DNA from: Methylococcaceae bacterium NSP1-1
GTDB lineage: Bacteria > Pseudomonadota > Gammaproteobacteria > Methylococcales > Methylomonadaceae
DNA length: 5,708 nt
Direction of reading: 5' to 3'
NCBI GenBank assembly: GCA_002256465.1
Contig: NQJG01000086.1
Coordinates: 1 to 5,708 of the forward strand
Every line of letters starts with the position of its first letter. The stretch's first letter is position 1. Of this stretch, positions 1-5,708 are shown piece after piece. The notes below the pieces were generated by a model. The model saw only the letters and a list, made by a program, of their open reading frames with translations, did not search any database and was not told the origin of the DNA. Both the position numbers and the translations under genes were made by a program.

Positions 1-156
1 ATTGGGGTTGTTATTGGTATGGGCTTTAATATTATTGACAAAATTGTAGGACACATCGGATTAATTTATGACCTGAATCCTCTATTAATGGCATTTATTC
101 CCAGTCTGACTGTTTTAGCGCTGGCACTATTTGCCGTGAAGCGGGTGCAAGGATAG
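1..156 (+). CDS. lptG: LPS export ABC transporter permease LptG, C-terminal end (partial)
   Basis: Frame 1 is open from the window edge to a TAG at 154-156 and encodes the last 51 residues of a membrane protein. It shows a hydrophobic stretch (IGVVIGMGFNIIDKI), a short polar loop ending in LNPLLMAFIP, then a final membrane helix (SLTVLALALFAV) and a short basic tail (KRVQG). This helix, N-P-xxx-A-x-x-P loop, helix, basic-end pattern is what the C-terminus of YjgP/YjgQ-family permeases looks like. LptG pairs with LptF and the LptB ATPase in the inner membrane to extract lipopolysaccharide and pass it to LptC/LptA. LptF ends similarly, so the LptG choice rests on lptG usually being the last gene of the lptFG pair and on no lptG start following here. 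The family is likely; the exact paralogue less so. Confidence 0.72.
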   Translation: MGVVIGMGFNIIDKIVGHIGLIYDLNPLLMAFIPSLTVLALALFAVKRVQG

Positions 157-227
157 TTTATTCTCAAATTCAATGGGAGGAATGTTAATTGACTATAGTT
201 TCAAAATTACTTATTTTCTGCTACGGC

Positions 228-1697
228 TTACCCGCGCTTGACTTCTTGATTGTCGAGTTTGCCGCCATAGGCGAAGGTCGCTTCCTTCAGCAAGACAATA
301 TCGGACTGAATCGCCTGGAATAGCCACAGAGCTGAAATAAAGCCAGAAAAACCAACAAATCCACAAATTCCTAAAAGTATTGTAGCCCAGCGTGATACAA
401 TTGAAGGACCGAGGATGAGTCCCAGCGCTAACACAATCATCGGCAAAGCCCCGGCCATTGCCAGATACCGCCACCTCCAGGAGTCAACACGGTTTAGAGT
501 AGCAACATCGTCCCAGGCAACTAAGCCTGGACTGAGAAATGACGGGTAGAACACATGTGTGCATAGCCACGTCACAATCAAGAAAGGGTAAGTCGCGACA
601 AAAATGCCGCACATGGCTAGTGAAGTGATGAAGTAGACGTAGTCGCGAAATTCCAATGTACCAATCATTAATGGATAAATCGGCCCCGCCACGATCCATA
701 TGCACGCGCTGATAAGTGCGGCATATTGCCCTAACAGCAAGCAACGTCGTCGTAAAAATGTCAAGGATTCTTGAGGTGCAACCTTGCCCCTGACTAAGTC
801 AGCTAGGCCGTGGCTTACGGGTCTGACAAAAATGATGAATATTGCTATGCCCGTCAAAAACCCGATGCTATTCACAAGTACCGCCCAAAGCTGAAAGTAG
901 TTTTCCGCCTGCTCGACCCCTCGTCTAGCCATAGGATGCACGATAACCTCCAGGTTGAACAGATAGTTAAATAGAAGACTAACAATCACCATAAGCATTA
1001 AAGGATAGCGGCTTGCTAAATCGTGCCACCTGTTCGCCTTTGGTCCGAGCCGAGACCAGTTCTTAGTCAGCTCGCGCAACGGTTTGATTCTCTCTGGAAC
1101 ATCCAGGTAGTGCGATTGAATTGAGGTAATTGCCTCGAATTCAGTTAACGCCTCTTGCCAATGCCCCCGATCCAGATTGACCAATGCAGCGGAATACAGG
1201 CGTGCGACTTTCGGTTCCACTGTAATTCTTTCTATGGCAGCGAATAATCGGGCTATGTCGTCGTCCCAACGATCATATGTAAGAGTAATGCCTTCCAATG
1301 TGCTCAGCTGCTTAAGTTCATTAGGAAGTTCGTCAGCCTTCGGCATCTTGGCATTTTCTAACAAAACTGGAATTATCGGAATCTTACGCTCCAGGGCGGC
1401 GTTAATCTCAAGACGCACAAAGTCAGTAAGATTTTCTATTCGACGTTGTCCATTTTCATCCCGTAACTCGATCCAGTTTGGGCCAATAAGCGCAAGCAAC
1501 AGTTCGCAATTTCTAACCGCCTCATTGATAATAATTGGAAAATCGCTCCCAGCCGCAATGTCTTCCATGTCCAGGAAGACTTGCTTACCCCCGAAGGTAT
1601 TGCGCATATCGCTCAGGAGCGCTCTGACGTAGCCAGGCGAATCCGCACGTCGGTAGCTAATGAAAATTGAGCCTTTGAAACTATGATTTTTCAACAT
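228..1697 (-). CDS. TIR-domain membrane protein (TIR, TPR-like linker, six predicted TM helices)
   Basis: A 489-residue protein. Residues 9-155 form a bacterial TIR domain (TIR_2-like): the opening strand IFISYRRADS (11-20), VFLDMEDIAAGSDF (40-53), the CELLLALIGPNW strand (64-75) and DFVRLEINAAL (92-102). E97 is at the usual position of the catalytic glutamate of NAD-cleaving TIRs. Residues 163-210 resemble one TPR-like helical hairpin (LYSAALVNLDRGHWQEALTEFEAI). Six hydrophobic segments follow, about 231-253, 270-291, 319-345, 353-379, 411-430 and 437-461. Basic residues before TM1 and after TM2 (RRRC near 316-319) and after TM4 put the TIR domain and the C-terminus in the cytoplasm. The ATG at 1697 is the only one available, because an in-frame TAG lies just upstream. 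The gene follows the SCO-peroxidase gene by 55 bp on the same strand. TIR enzymes can hydrolyse or cyclise NAD, often in phage defence, but activity and role here are inferred. The TIR call is firm; the function is unknown. Confidence 0.9.
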   Translation of the reverse strand: MLKNHSFKGSIFISYRRADSPGYVRALLSDMRNTFGGKQVFLDMEDIAAGSDFPIIINEAVRNCELLLALIGPNWIELRDENGQRRIENLTDFVRLEINAALERKIPIIPVLLENAKMPKADELPNELKQLSTLEGITLTYDRWDDDIARLFAAIERITVEPKVARLYSAALVNLDRGHWQEALTEFEAITSIQSHYLDVPERIKPLRELTKNWSRLGPKANRWHDLASRYPLMLMVIVSLLFNYLFNLEVIVHPMARRGVEQAENYFQLWAVLVNSIGFLTGIAIFIIFVRPVSHGLADLVRGKVAPQESLTFLRRRCLLLGQYAALISACIWIVAGPIYPLMIGTLEFRDYVYFITSLAMCGIFVATYPFLIVTWLCTHVFYPSFLSPGLVAWDDVATLNRVDSWRWRYLAMAGALPMIVLALGLILGPSIVSRWATILLGICGFVGFSGFISALWLFQAIQSDIVLLKEATFAYGGKLDNQEVKRG

Positions 1698-1700
1698 ATC

Positions 1701-1706
1701 ATCACC
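1701..1706 (-). promoter_or_regulatory. Probable ribosome binding site of the TIR gene (GGTGAT)
   Basis: Read on the minus strand, the bases before the ATG are TCCTGGTGATGAT. GGTGAT matches the downstream part of the consensus AGGAGGTGAT but lacks the GGAGG core, so initiation may be modest. No other in-frame start exists between this site and the upstream in-frame TAG, which fixes the start at 1697. Confidence 0.4.
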
Positions 1707-1752
1707 AGGAATGTTAGTAGATTGCTAAAAAAAACAGTAGATAAAGACCAAT

Positions 1753-3672
1753 TCACTCTGTGTCTCCAATAGGTGCAGCAAACGCATCAGCAACCAATTC
1801 CTTTACATTATCGCCCGTTAGCGACTCTAAAAATGCGGTTAAATCGGCTATTTCCGGCTCAGTTAAATTCAATGGTTTGATTAATGGATCAAGATTTTCA
1901 TTGGCTATGCCGCCATGATTATAAAATTCTACTACCTGTTGAAGCGTTTCAAAAGTTCCGTTGTGCATGTAAGGTGCTGTTAAACTGACGTTGCGTAACG
2001 ATGGGGTTTTATATTTCCAGCGGTCTTCCGGTTTTTGTGTAACTTCATATCGGCCCAGGTCATTGGGCTTGGTTTCGGCGACTGCAGTAATTACTGTAGC
2101 GGCTACTTCTACATAAACTCCCGGCGCTACCTGCACACGTTGAGTTATGTCTGTTTTGCCCATCGCTTCAGCATAGCCAATGCCGGTGTTATGGTTGTTA
2201 TTATCGGTAAATAATGCATGGTTCCTGGTAATGGAGTGGCAACTGGAGCAGTTGGCTTTACCGTTAAACAATTGAAAACCACGTTGCGCTTTTGCGTCCA
2301 GTGCTTGTTTATCTTTTCCGTAATACCAACGATCAAAGGCTGAATTGGCGGAGTTAAGTGTCCGCTCATAACTGGCAATGGCCATTCCGACGGTTTCCAT
2401 GCTGGGTTCTTTGCCGAATGCCTCCTTAAACAGGCCGTTGTAATCCGCACTGTTGTTGATCTTTTCGATGACGTAGCCTATGGACGGATTAGCCATTTCA
2501 TTGTGGGCCAATAACGGCGCCCATATCTGTTGCTCCAAAGTCGTTTCACGGCTGTCATGAAACAGCGACCGGGCATAAGCGATATTATATAAAGTGGGCG
2601 AATTGCGCCTTACCGTGCGGCCTTCAATGCCGACGGCTGTAGCCATTTCATTGCTGGTAAAGCCTTGTTCGGGAACATGGCACATGGCGCAAGAGAAAGT
2701 GTTATTAAGCGACAAGCGACGGTCATAAAATAGTTTTCGCCCTAAGCTGATTTTCTCTTTGGTTAATGGATTATTTGCCGGTACGGGAACGGCAGGTAGG
2801 CCTAATGGTGGTTTTTTTACGGTTTTTAGTAAATTTGTAGCCTGTCCAACACGATCGGTTAACGCGATAGAGTGCGTATGATAATCACCGTGTTCGTAAT
2901 TTGATTTATTGTCACCCGGCGAATACAAATCAGGGCGGACAACATTTTTTTGCGCGTTCAAATGTGTCGCCGCCTGTTTTGGTTCAGTCTGCAATAAGGT
3001 TTTAATGTCGTTAATCAGGGTATCTGGGTGTAAAAATGCAACGCTGTAGATATTGCGTAATTGTTTGTTTTTGTCGATAAGGTAAACGCGCAGGATATGA
3101 GAAAAAGTGCCGGTAAATTGACCTTGAGCATCATAAACTTTCTGAATGTTTTGCTTGTAGTGCTCCAGTATCGGTTGTAAATCCTGTTCGGATTGAGTAG
3201 TCAAAAAGCGCCATTCGACTCCATTGCCCTGTAACTCCTGTGCATAGTGTTGCATCATTTCAGGGGTATCGTGTTCAGGGTTAAAACTCAACGTTACCAG
3301 TCTTAGTTTTTCTGCCAATTCCGGTTCCTTTTTCAGACGGTTTTTAATTTTATGCAAGACCGCAGTCGCCAGCGGGCAGCCATTGATATCGCTACAGGTC
3401 GAATAAATAAAGCTAAGCAGGACGACTTTATCACCCATTAGACTGTGTAATGTTAAGGCATTGCCTTGCGTATCGAGCACTTTACCATCAGCGGCAGAAC
3501 CCAATGCGGGAAGCGTGTACGATCCGGGCTCCGGTGCAGTAAATTCCAGAGTTCCATAGCCTGGTGCAAGTATTTGCTGTTGTGATGGTGGCTTGGTATC
3601 TGCTTGAGAATAGTTAATTGCAAATACACTCAGTATTACAAGTCGTAGTATTAATAAGTTCAGTTTGTTCAT
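1753..3672 (-). CDS. Exported SCO-domain / diheme cytochrome c peroxidase (MauG-type) fusion protein
   Basis: A 639-residue protein with a Sec signal peptide (hydrophobic core about 5-19, likely cut after SQA at 22-24), so periplasmic. Residues about 50-228 are a SCO1/SenC thioredoxin-fold domain. The metal site is C93 and C99 (CSDINGC) with H192 in FSHILRVYLID. The spacing is CX5C, not the usual CX3C. A linker with three histidines (YEHGDYHTH, 259-267) leads to a diheme peroxidase domain, about 288-620. The first heme site is CAMCH (328-332) after LGRKLFYDRRLS; the second is CSSCH (475-479); the typical C-terminal block TPSLRNVSLTAPYMHNGTF is at 556-574. Aligned by eye to Pseudomonas CcpA, Q382 and E392 match Gln104 and Glu114, the Trp94 position is H372 (FHDSR), and no His lies at the His71 position. 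SCO proteins handle copper or disulfides; CCP/MauG enzymes reduce peroxide or oxidise proteins. The specific substrate is unknown. It may be co-transcribed with the TIR gene downstream. Confidence 0.93.
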   Translation of the reverse strand: MNKLNLLILRLVILSVFAINYSQADTKPPSQQQILAPGYGTLEFTAPEPGSYTLPALGSAADGKVLDTQGNALTLHSLMGDKVVLLSFIYSTCSDINGCPLATAVLHKIKNRLKKEPELAEKLRLVTLSFNPEHDTPEMMQHYAQELQGNGVEWRFLTTQSEQDLQPILEHYKQNIQKVYDAQGQFTGTFSHILRVYLIDKNKQLRNIYSVAFLHPDTLINDIKTLLQTEPKQAATHLNAQKNVVRPDLYSPGDNKSNYEHGDYHTHSIALTDRVGQATNLLKTVKKPPLGLPAVPVPANNPLTKEKISLGRKLFYDRRLSLNNTFSCAMCHVPEQGFTSNEMATAVGIEGRTVRRNSPTLYNIAYARSLFHDSRETTLEQQIWAPLLAHNEMANPSIGYVIEKINNSADYNGLFKEAFGKEPSMETVGMAIASYERTLNSANSAFDRWYYGKDKQALDAKAQRGFQLFNGKANCSSCHSITRNHALFTDNNNHNTGIGYAEAMGKTDITQRVQVAPGVYVEVAATVITAVAETKPNDLGRYEVTQKPEDRWKYKTPSLRNVSLTAPYMHNGTFETLQQVVEFYNHGGIANENLDPLIKPLNLTEPEIADLTAFLESLTGDNVKELVADAFAAPIGDTE

Positions 3673-3700
3673 AAAACCTCAAGTGAATAGAAAAGGTTTT
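3673..3700 (-). promoter_or_regulatory. SCO-peroxidase ribosome binding site inside a possible hairpin
   Basis: On the minus strand the sequence before the ATG is CTTGAGGTTTT, a clear GAGG Shine-Dalgarno 4 nt from the start. The right arm AGGTTTT (plus-strand 3673-3679) is the exact inverted repeat of AAAACCT (plus-strand 3694-3700), with a 14-nt loop. In the mRNA this 7-bp stem would pair the AGG of the Shine-Dalgarno and run up to the AUG. The ribosome site is confident. The regulatory hairpin is inference, and the stem is AU-rich and weak. Confidence 0.55.
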
Positions 3701-3752
3701 TGCTTGTTTAGCTTATTTAAAGTAACCAGAGGTTCTGTTTTTTACATCTGCT

Positions 3753-3758
3753 TGTCAA
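3753..3758 (-). promoter_or_regulatory. Consensus -35 hexamer (TTGACA) without a good -10, upstream of the SCO-peroxidase gene
   Basis: The minus strand reads TTGACA here, a perfect sigma-70 -35 hexamer about 80 bp before the peroxidase start. At 16-18 bp spacing the -10 position reads around AGAACCTC, which is poor, so an activator would be needed if this is a promoter. The -10 position overlaps a small dyad, AACC-AGA-GGTT (3724-3734), that could be an operator half. It may also be chance. Confidence 0.25.
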
Positions 3759-3921
3759 TATGTTTTTGAATGTAATGTTAGCAACTGGATGTACAAAAGT
3801 TAATTTTGATTTCAATACAGCAACTAGCTAGCAGACGCTCGCTATATATCATAGATCCGCACTAACACATGGCGATGTACCTTGCGTATTGCGATACAAA
3901 GCTTAGCGCTGAATTTTGTTT

Positions 3922-3955
3922 GGGATGGATGCTTGAATTAGGCAAAATCCAACCC
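3922..3955 (+). repeat. Imperfect hairpin in the intergenic region
   Basis: The arms GGGATGGATGCTTG and CAAAATCCAACCC pair as GGG/CCC, TGGAT/ATCCA and TTG/CAA with small mismatches, around a loop AATTAGG. No T-run follows on either strand, so it is not an intrinsic terminator. It would be transcribed only if a secA promoter lies further upstream than the one at 4059. Function not known; it could be chance in AT-rich DNA. Confidence 0.25.
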
Positions 3956-3960
3956 CATCA

Positions 3961-3976
3961 TGACTCTGCACAGTCA
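3961..3976. promoter_or_regulatory. 16-bp palindrome TGACT-C-TGCA-C-AGTCA, possible operator
   Basis: The sequence TGACTCTGCACAGTCA is symmetric about its centre except for one C/C mismatch pair. A protein dimer could bind it. It lies about 80 bp upstream of the secA -10 box and about 290 bp from the peroxidase start. No regulator gene is in the window and I do not match it to a named operator. Confidence 0.3.
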
Positions 3977-4027
3977 ATAATGGCTTAAACATTGCTTTTA
4001 TTGGGGCCAAATATAAAAATGCCGGGT

Positions 4028-4046
4028 GTTTTATCTGTAATAAAAC
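4028..4046. promoter_or_regulatory. Inverted repeat GTTTTAT-N5-ATAAAAC over the secA -35 region
   Basis: Two perfect 7-bp arms, GTTTTAT (4028-4034) and ATAAAAC (4040-4046), flank CTGTA. The dyad covers the place where the -35 element of the secA promoter should be, 12 bp before the TATAAT. That is a typical repressor position. It is AT-rich and has no run of T after it, so it is not a terminator. The operator role is inference. Confidence 0.35.
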
Positions 4047-4058
4047 CATTAGACGGTA

Positions 4059-4064
4059 TATAAT
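4059..4064 (+). promoter_or_regulatory. Likely secA promoter -10 box (TATAAT)
   Basis: A perfect TATAAT lies 47 bp before the secA ATG, which predicts a 5' leader of about 40 nt. The best -35 partner at 18-bp spacing is CTGTAA (4035-4040), only a half match to TTGACA, and it sits inside the inverted repeat 4028-4046. The leader ends with CCGGAAAAAAAC before the ATG, so the secA ribosome site is weak (GGA only, 8 nt from the start). Confidence 0.6.
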
Positions 4065-4111
4065 CGAACGTTTTGATTCAATCATTTACTAAATTCACAC
4101 CGGAAAAAAAC

Positions 4112-5708
4112 ATGCTGGGTAAGCTGGTTAAATTTGTTGTAGGGAGCCGTAACGACAGGCTGGTAAAGAAGAAAAAGAAGGTGGTCAAGAAGATCAACGC
4201 TTTGGCTTCGGAATACGAAAAATTATCTGATGAGGCATTAAAAGCAAAAACTCAGGAGTTTCGTGATCGTCTGGCGCAAGGTGAAAAACTGGATAATTTG
4301 ATTCCAGAAGCGTTTGCAGCGGTCAGAGAAGCCTCTTCACGAGTCTTTGGCATGCGTCATTTTGATGTGCAGCTGATAGGCGGCATGATGCTTCATGACG
4401 GTAAAATCGCGGAAATGAAAACCGGTGAGGGTAAAACCTTGATGGCAACCTTGGCCGCCTATTTGAATGCCTTGCCGGGACGCGGTGTACATGTTGTTAC
4501 GGTGAATGACTACCTGGCCAAGCGCGATTCTGAATGGATGGGCAGGCTTTACGCTTTTCTGGGGATGACGACGGGAGTCATCATCAGCCAAATGGAACAT
4601 GCGCCAAGACGTGAAGCTTATGCAGCAGATATTACTTACGGTACCAATAACGAATTCGGTTTTGATTATCTGCGTGACAACATGGCTTTTAGTCTGGAGC
4701 AAAAAGTCCAGCGCGATTTAAGCTTCGCTATTGTTGATGAGGTGGATTCTATTCTTATCGATGAGGCAAGAACACCGCTGATCATTTCCGGGCCGACTGA
4801 AGAAAGCACTGAAATCTATATTAAAGCCAATGAAATCATACCGTTTCTGACCAGACAGGAAAGTGAAGAACAGCCTGGCGATTATACTGTTGATGAAAAG
4901 ACACGGCAGGTATATTTGACCGAAGCAGGCCATGAGCGCGTTGAACGCTTGATGCTTGAACATGGTTTAATGACTGAAGGAACCAGCCTTTATGATGCAT
5001 CTAATATTCGCCTGATGCACTATCTGAATGCGTCATTGCGTGGACATGTATTATTCAAGAAAGACGTTGATTACATTGTCGCGAATAATGAAGTTATTAT
5101 CGTTGATGAGTTTACCGGCCGGATAATGCCTGGTCGGCGCTGGTCTGAAGGATTACATCAGGCTATTGAAGCGAAAGAACATGTAACCATTAACAGTGAA
5201 AACCAGACGCTGGCTTCAATTACCTTCCAGAACTATTTTCGATTGTACGACAAACTTTCAGGCATGACCGGTACAGCCGATACCGAAGCGTTTGAGCTGA
5301 ACAAGATTTATGGGCTTGAAGTCGTCGTTATTCCAACGCATCGCCCCATGATTCGCAGGGATTTGGGTGACGTGGTTTACTTGACCGCTGACGAGAAATA
5401 TATCGCTGTTGCGGATGATATTAAAGATTGTGTCAGTCGTGGACAGCCTGTTTTAGTGGGAACCACATCGATTGAAAACTCTGAACGGCTCTCCGCATTG
5501 CTGAAAAAACAGGGAATCGCACACGAAGTGCTTAATGCCAAGCAACACGAGCGTGAAGCCCATATTATCGAACAGGCAGGTATGCCGGGCGCAGTTACTA
5601 TCGCAACCAATATGGCAGGTCGGGGTACTGATATTGTACTGGGCGGCAATCTGGACGCAGAACTGAGGGCTTTAGGTGAAGATGCCAGTGATGCTGAAAA
5701 AGAAAAGG
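4112..5708 (+). CDS. secA: Preprotein translocase ATPase SecA, N-terminal part (partial)
   Basis: SecA is the ATPase motor that drives unfolded preproteins through SecYEG across the inner membrane. The window holds 532 codons plus one base; E. coli SecA has 901 residues, so roughly the last 370 (rest of the second nucleotide-binding domain, helical scaffold and wing, C-terminal tail) are beyond the edge. Visible landmarks are the amphipathic N-terminus ending in GSRNDR (11-16), [14 protein letters not shown] (79-92), Walker A TGEGKT (104-109), [11 protein letters not shown] (129-139), Walker [14 protein letters not shown] (208-220, catalytic pair D209/E210), [22 protein letters not shown], and the arginine-finger block [15 protein letters not shown] with R504. 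Motif numbering matches E. coli up to Walker B. ATG 4112 is chosen because [16 protein letters not shown] aligns with the E. coli N-terminus. It is divergent from the SCO-peroxidase gene, with its own TATAAT. The one odd feature is a very lysine-rich segment at 19-27. Confidence 0.98.
   Translation, partial: MLGKLVKFVVGSRNDRLVKKKKKVVKKINALASEYEKLSDEALKAKTQEFRDRLAQGEKLDNLIPEAFAAVREASSRVFGMRHFDVQLIGGMMLHDGKIAEMKTGEGKTLMATLAAYLNALPGRGVHVVTVNDYLAKRDSEWMGRLYAFLGMTTGVIISQMEHAPRREAYAADITYGTNNEFGFDYLRDNMAFSLEQKVQRDLSFAIVDEVDSILIDEARTPLIISGPTEESTEIYIKANEIIPFLTRQESEEQPGDYTVDEKTRQVYLTEAGHERVERLMLEHGLMTEGTSLYDASNIRLMHYLNASLRGHVLFKKDVDYIVANNEVIIVDEFTGRIMPGRRWSEGLHQAIEAKEHVTINSENQTLASITFQNYFRLYDKLSGMTGTADTEAFELNKIYGLEVVVIPTHRPMIRRDLGDVVYLTADEKYIAVADDIKDCVSRGQPVLVGTTSIENSERLSALLKKQGIAHEVLNAKQHEREAHIIEQAGMPGAVTIATNMAGRGTDIVLGGNLDAELRALGEDASDAEKEK

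Larger units (their letters stand above)
3673..4111. other. Divergent intergenic region between the SCO-peroxidase gene and secA
   Basis: This 439-bp stretch separates two divergently transcribed genes and is AT-rich. It contains no convincing protein gene. A 60-codon minus-strand frame (3903-4085) and a 39-codon plus-strand frame (3869-3988) have no ribosome site and no recognisable family. I see no secM, lpxC or other usual secA neighbour. Its contents are a hairpin around the peroxidase ribosome site, an isolated TTGACA on the minus strand (3753-3758), an imperfect long hairpin (3922-3955), a 16-bp near-perfect palindrome (3961-3976), an inverted repeat (4028-4046) and a consensus TATAAT (4059-4064) in front of secA. 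Confidence 0.7.

Noticed and set aside
203..217. AAAAT-TACTT-ATTTT hairpin between the convergent genes, considered as a terminator
   Set aside because: Only five A/T pairs with no GC in the stem and no proper T-run; too weak to call.
1177..1632. 151-codon plus-strand open frame
   Set aside because: Fully antisense to the TIR domain coding region; serine/arginine-rich low-quality composition and no family match, while the minus-strand frame has clear TIR motifs.
228..1697. CBASS, Thoeris or Pycsar system membership for the TIR protein
   Set aside because: No cyclase, SLOG/ThsA-type, cyclic-nucleotide-binding or STING domain is visible in the protein or its window neighbours, so no named system can be assigned.
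1716..1742. Direct repeat AGTAGAT (1716-1722 and 1736-1742) between the TIR and peroxidase genes, considered as a target-site duplication
   Set aside because: The copies are only 20 bp apart with an A-run between them and no mobile element inside; likely chance.
3824..3831. CTAGCTAG palindrome
   Set aside because: Eight-base palindrome with no extension or promoter context; expected by chance at this scale.
3869..3988. 39-codon plus-strand frame upstream of secA, considered as a SecM-like leader
   Set aside because: No Shine-Dalgarno, no signal peptide, no arrest-type motif, and it lies upstream of the best secA -10 box, so it would not be on that transcript.
3903..4085. 60-codon minus-strand open frame upstream of secA
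   Set aside because: No ribosome site, no recognisable motif, and its start overlaps the secA promoter and leader.
4337..5649. Three minus-strand frames antisense to secA (4337-4702, 4718-4963, 5377-5649)
   Set aside because: The plus strand encodes unmistakable SecA throughout; these are shadow frames.

Overview
The window looks like a chromosomal piece of a moderate-GC gammaproteobacterium. The SecA N-terminus matches E. coli SecA almost residue for residue, including the numbering of the Walker motifs, and the window opens with the end of an LptG-type lipopolysaccharide exporter permease, so the cell is Gram-negative. A methanotroph-like (Methylococcales) host would fit the SCO/diheme peroxidase gene, but that is a guess and nothing here proves it.

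Layout: (1) positions 1-156, + strand, the last 51 codons of lptG. (2) A 71-bp convergent gap with no convincing terminator. (3) 228-1697, - strand, a 489-residue protein with an N-terminal TIR domain, a short TPR-like linker and about six membrane helices. (4) 1753-3672, - strand, a 639-residue exported fusion of a SCO-type copper/thioredoxin-fold domain to a diheme cytochrome c peroxidase/MauG-type domain. It lies 55 bp upstream of the TIR gene on the same strand, so the two may share a transcript. (5) 3673-4111, a 439-bp divergent intergenic region with several dyads, a good -10 box for secA and an RNA hairpin that could cover the peroxidase ribosome binding site. (6) 4112 to the window end, + strand, the first 532 codons of secA.

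How they fit together: lptG and secA are envelope-biogenesis housekeeping genes transcribed in the + direction. The two - strand genes between them look like an accessory island. The SCO-peroxidase is predicted to be periplasmic and redox-active. The TIR protein is predicted to sit in the inner membrane with its TIR domain in the cytoplasm, the architecture expected of a membrane-linked NAD-consuming or signalling effector. No second-messenger synthase, nuclease, CRISPR array, transposase or other recognisable defence partner is visible. Calling the TIR protein a defence component is therefore inference from the domain only.

The most unusual features are the TIR/TPR-like/6-TM architecture, the SCO-peroxidase fusion with a CX5C rather than CX3C copper motif, and the peroxidase active site, where the usual inter-heme Trp is replaced by His and the His71-type distal ligand is absent.
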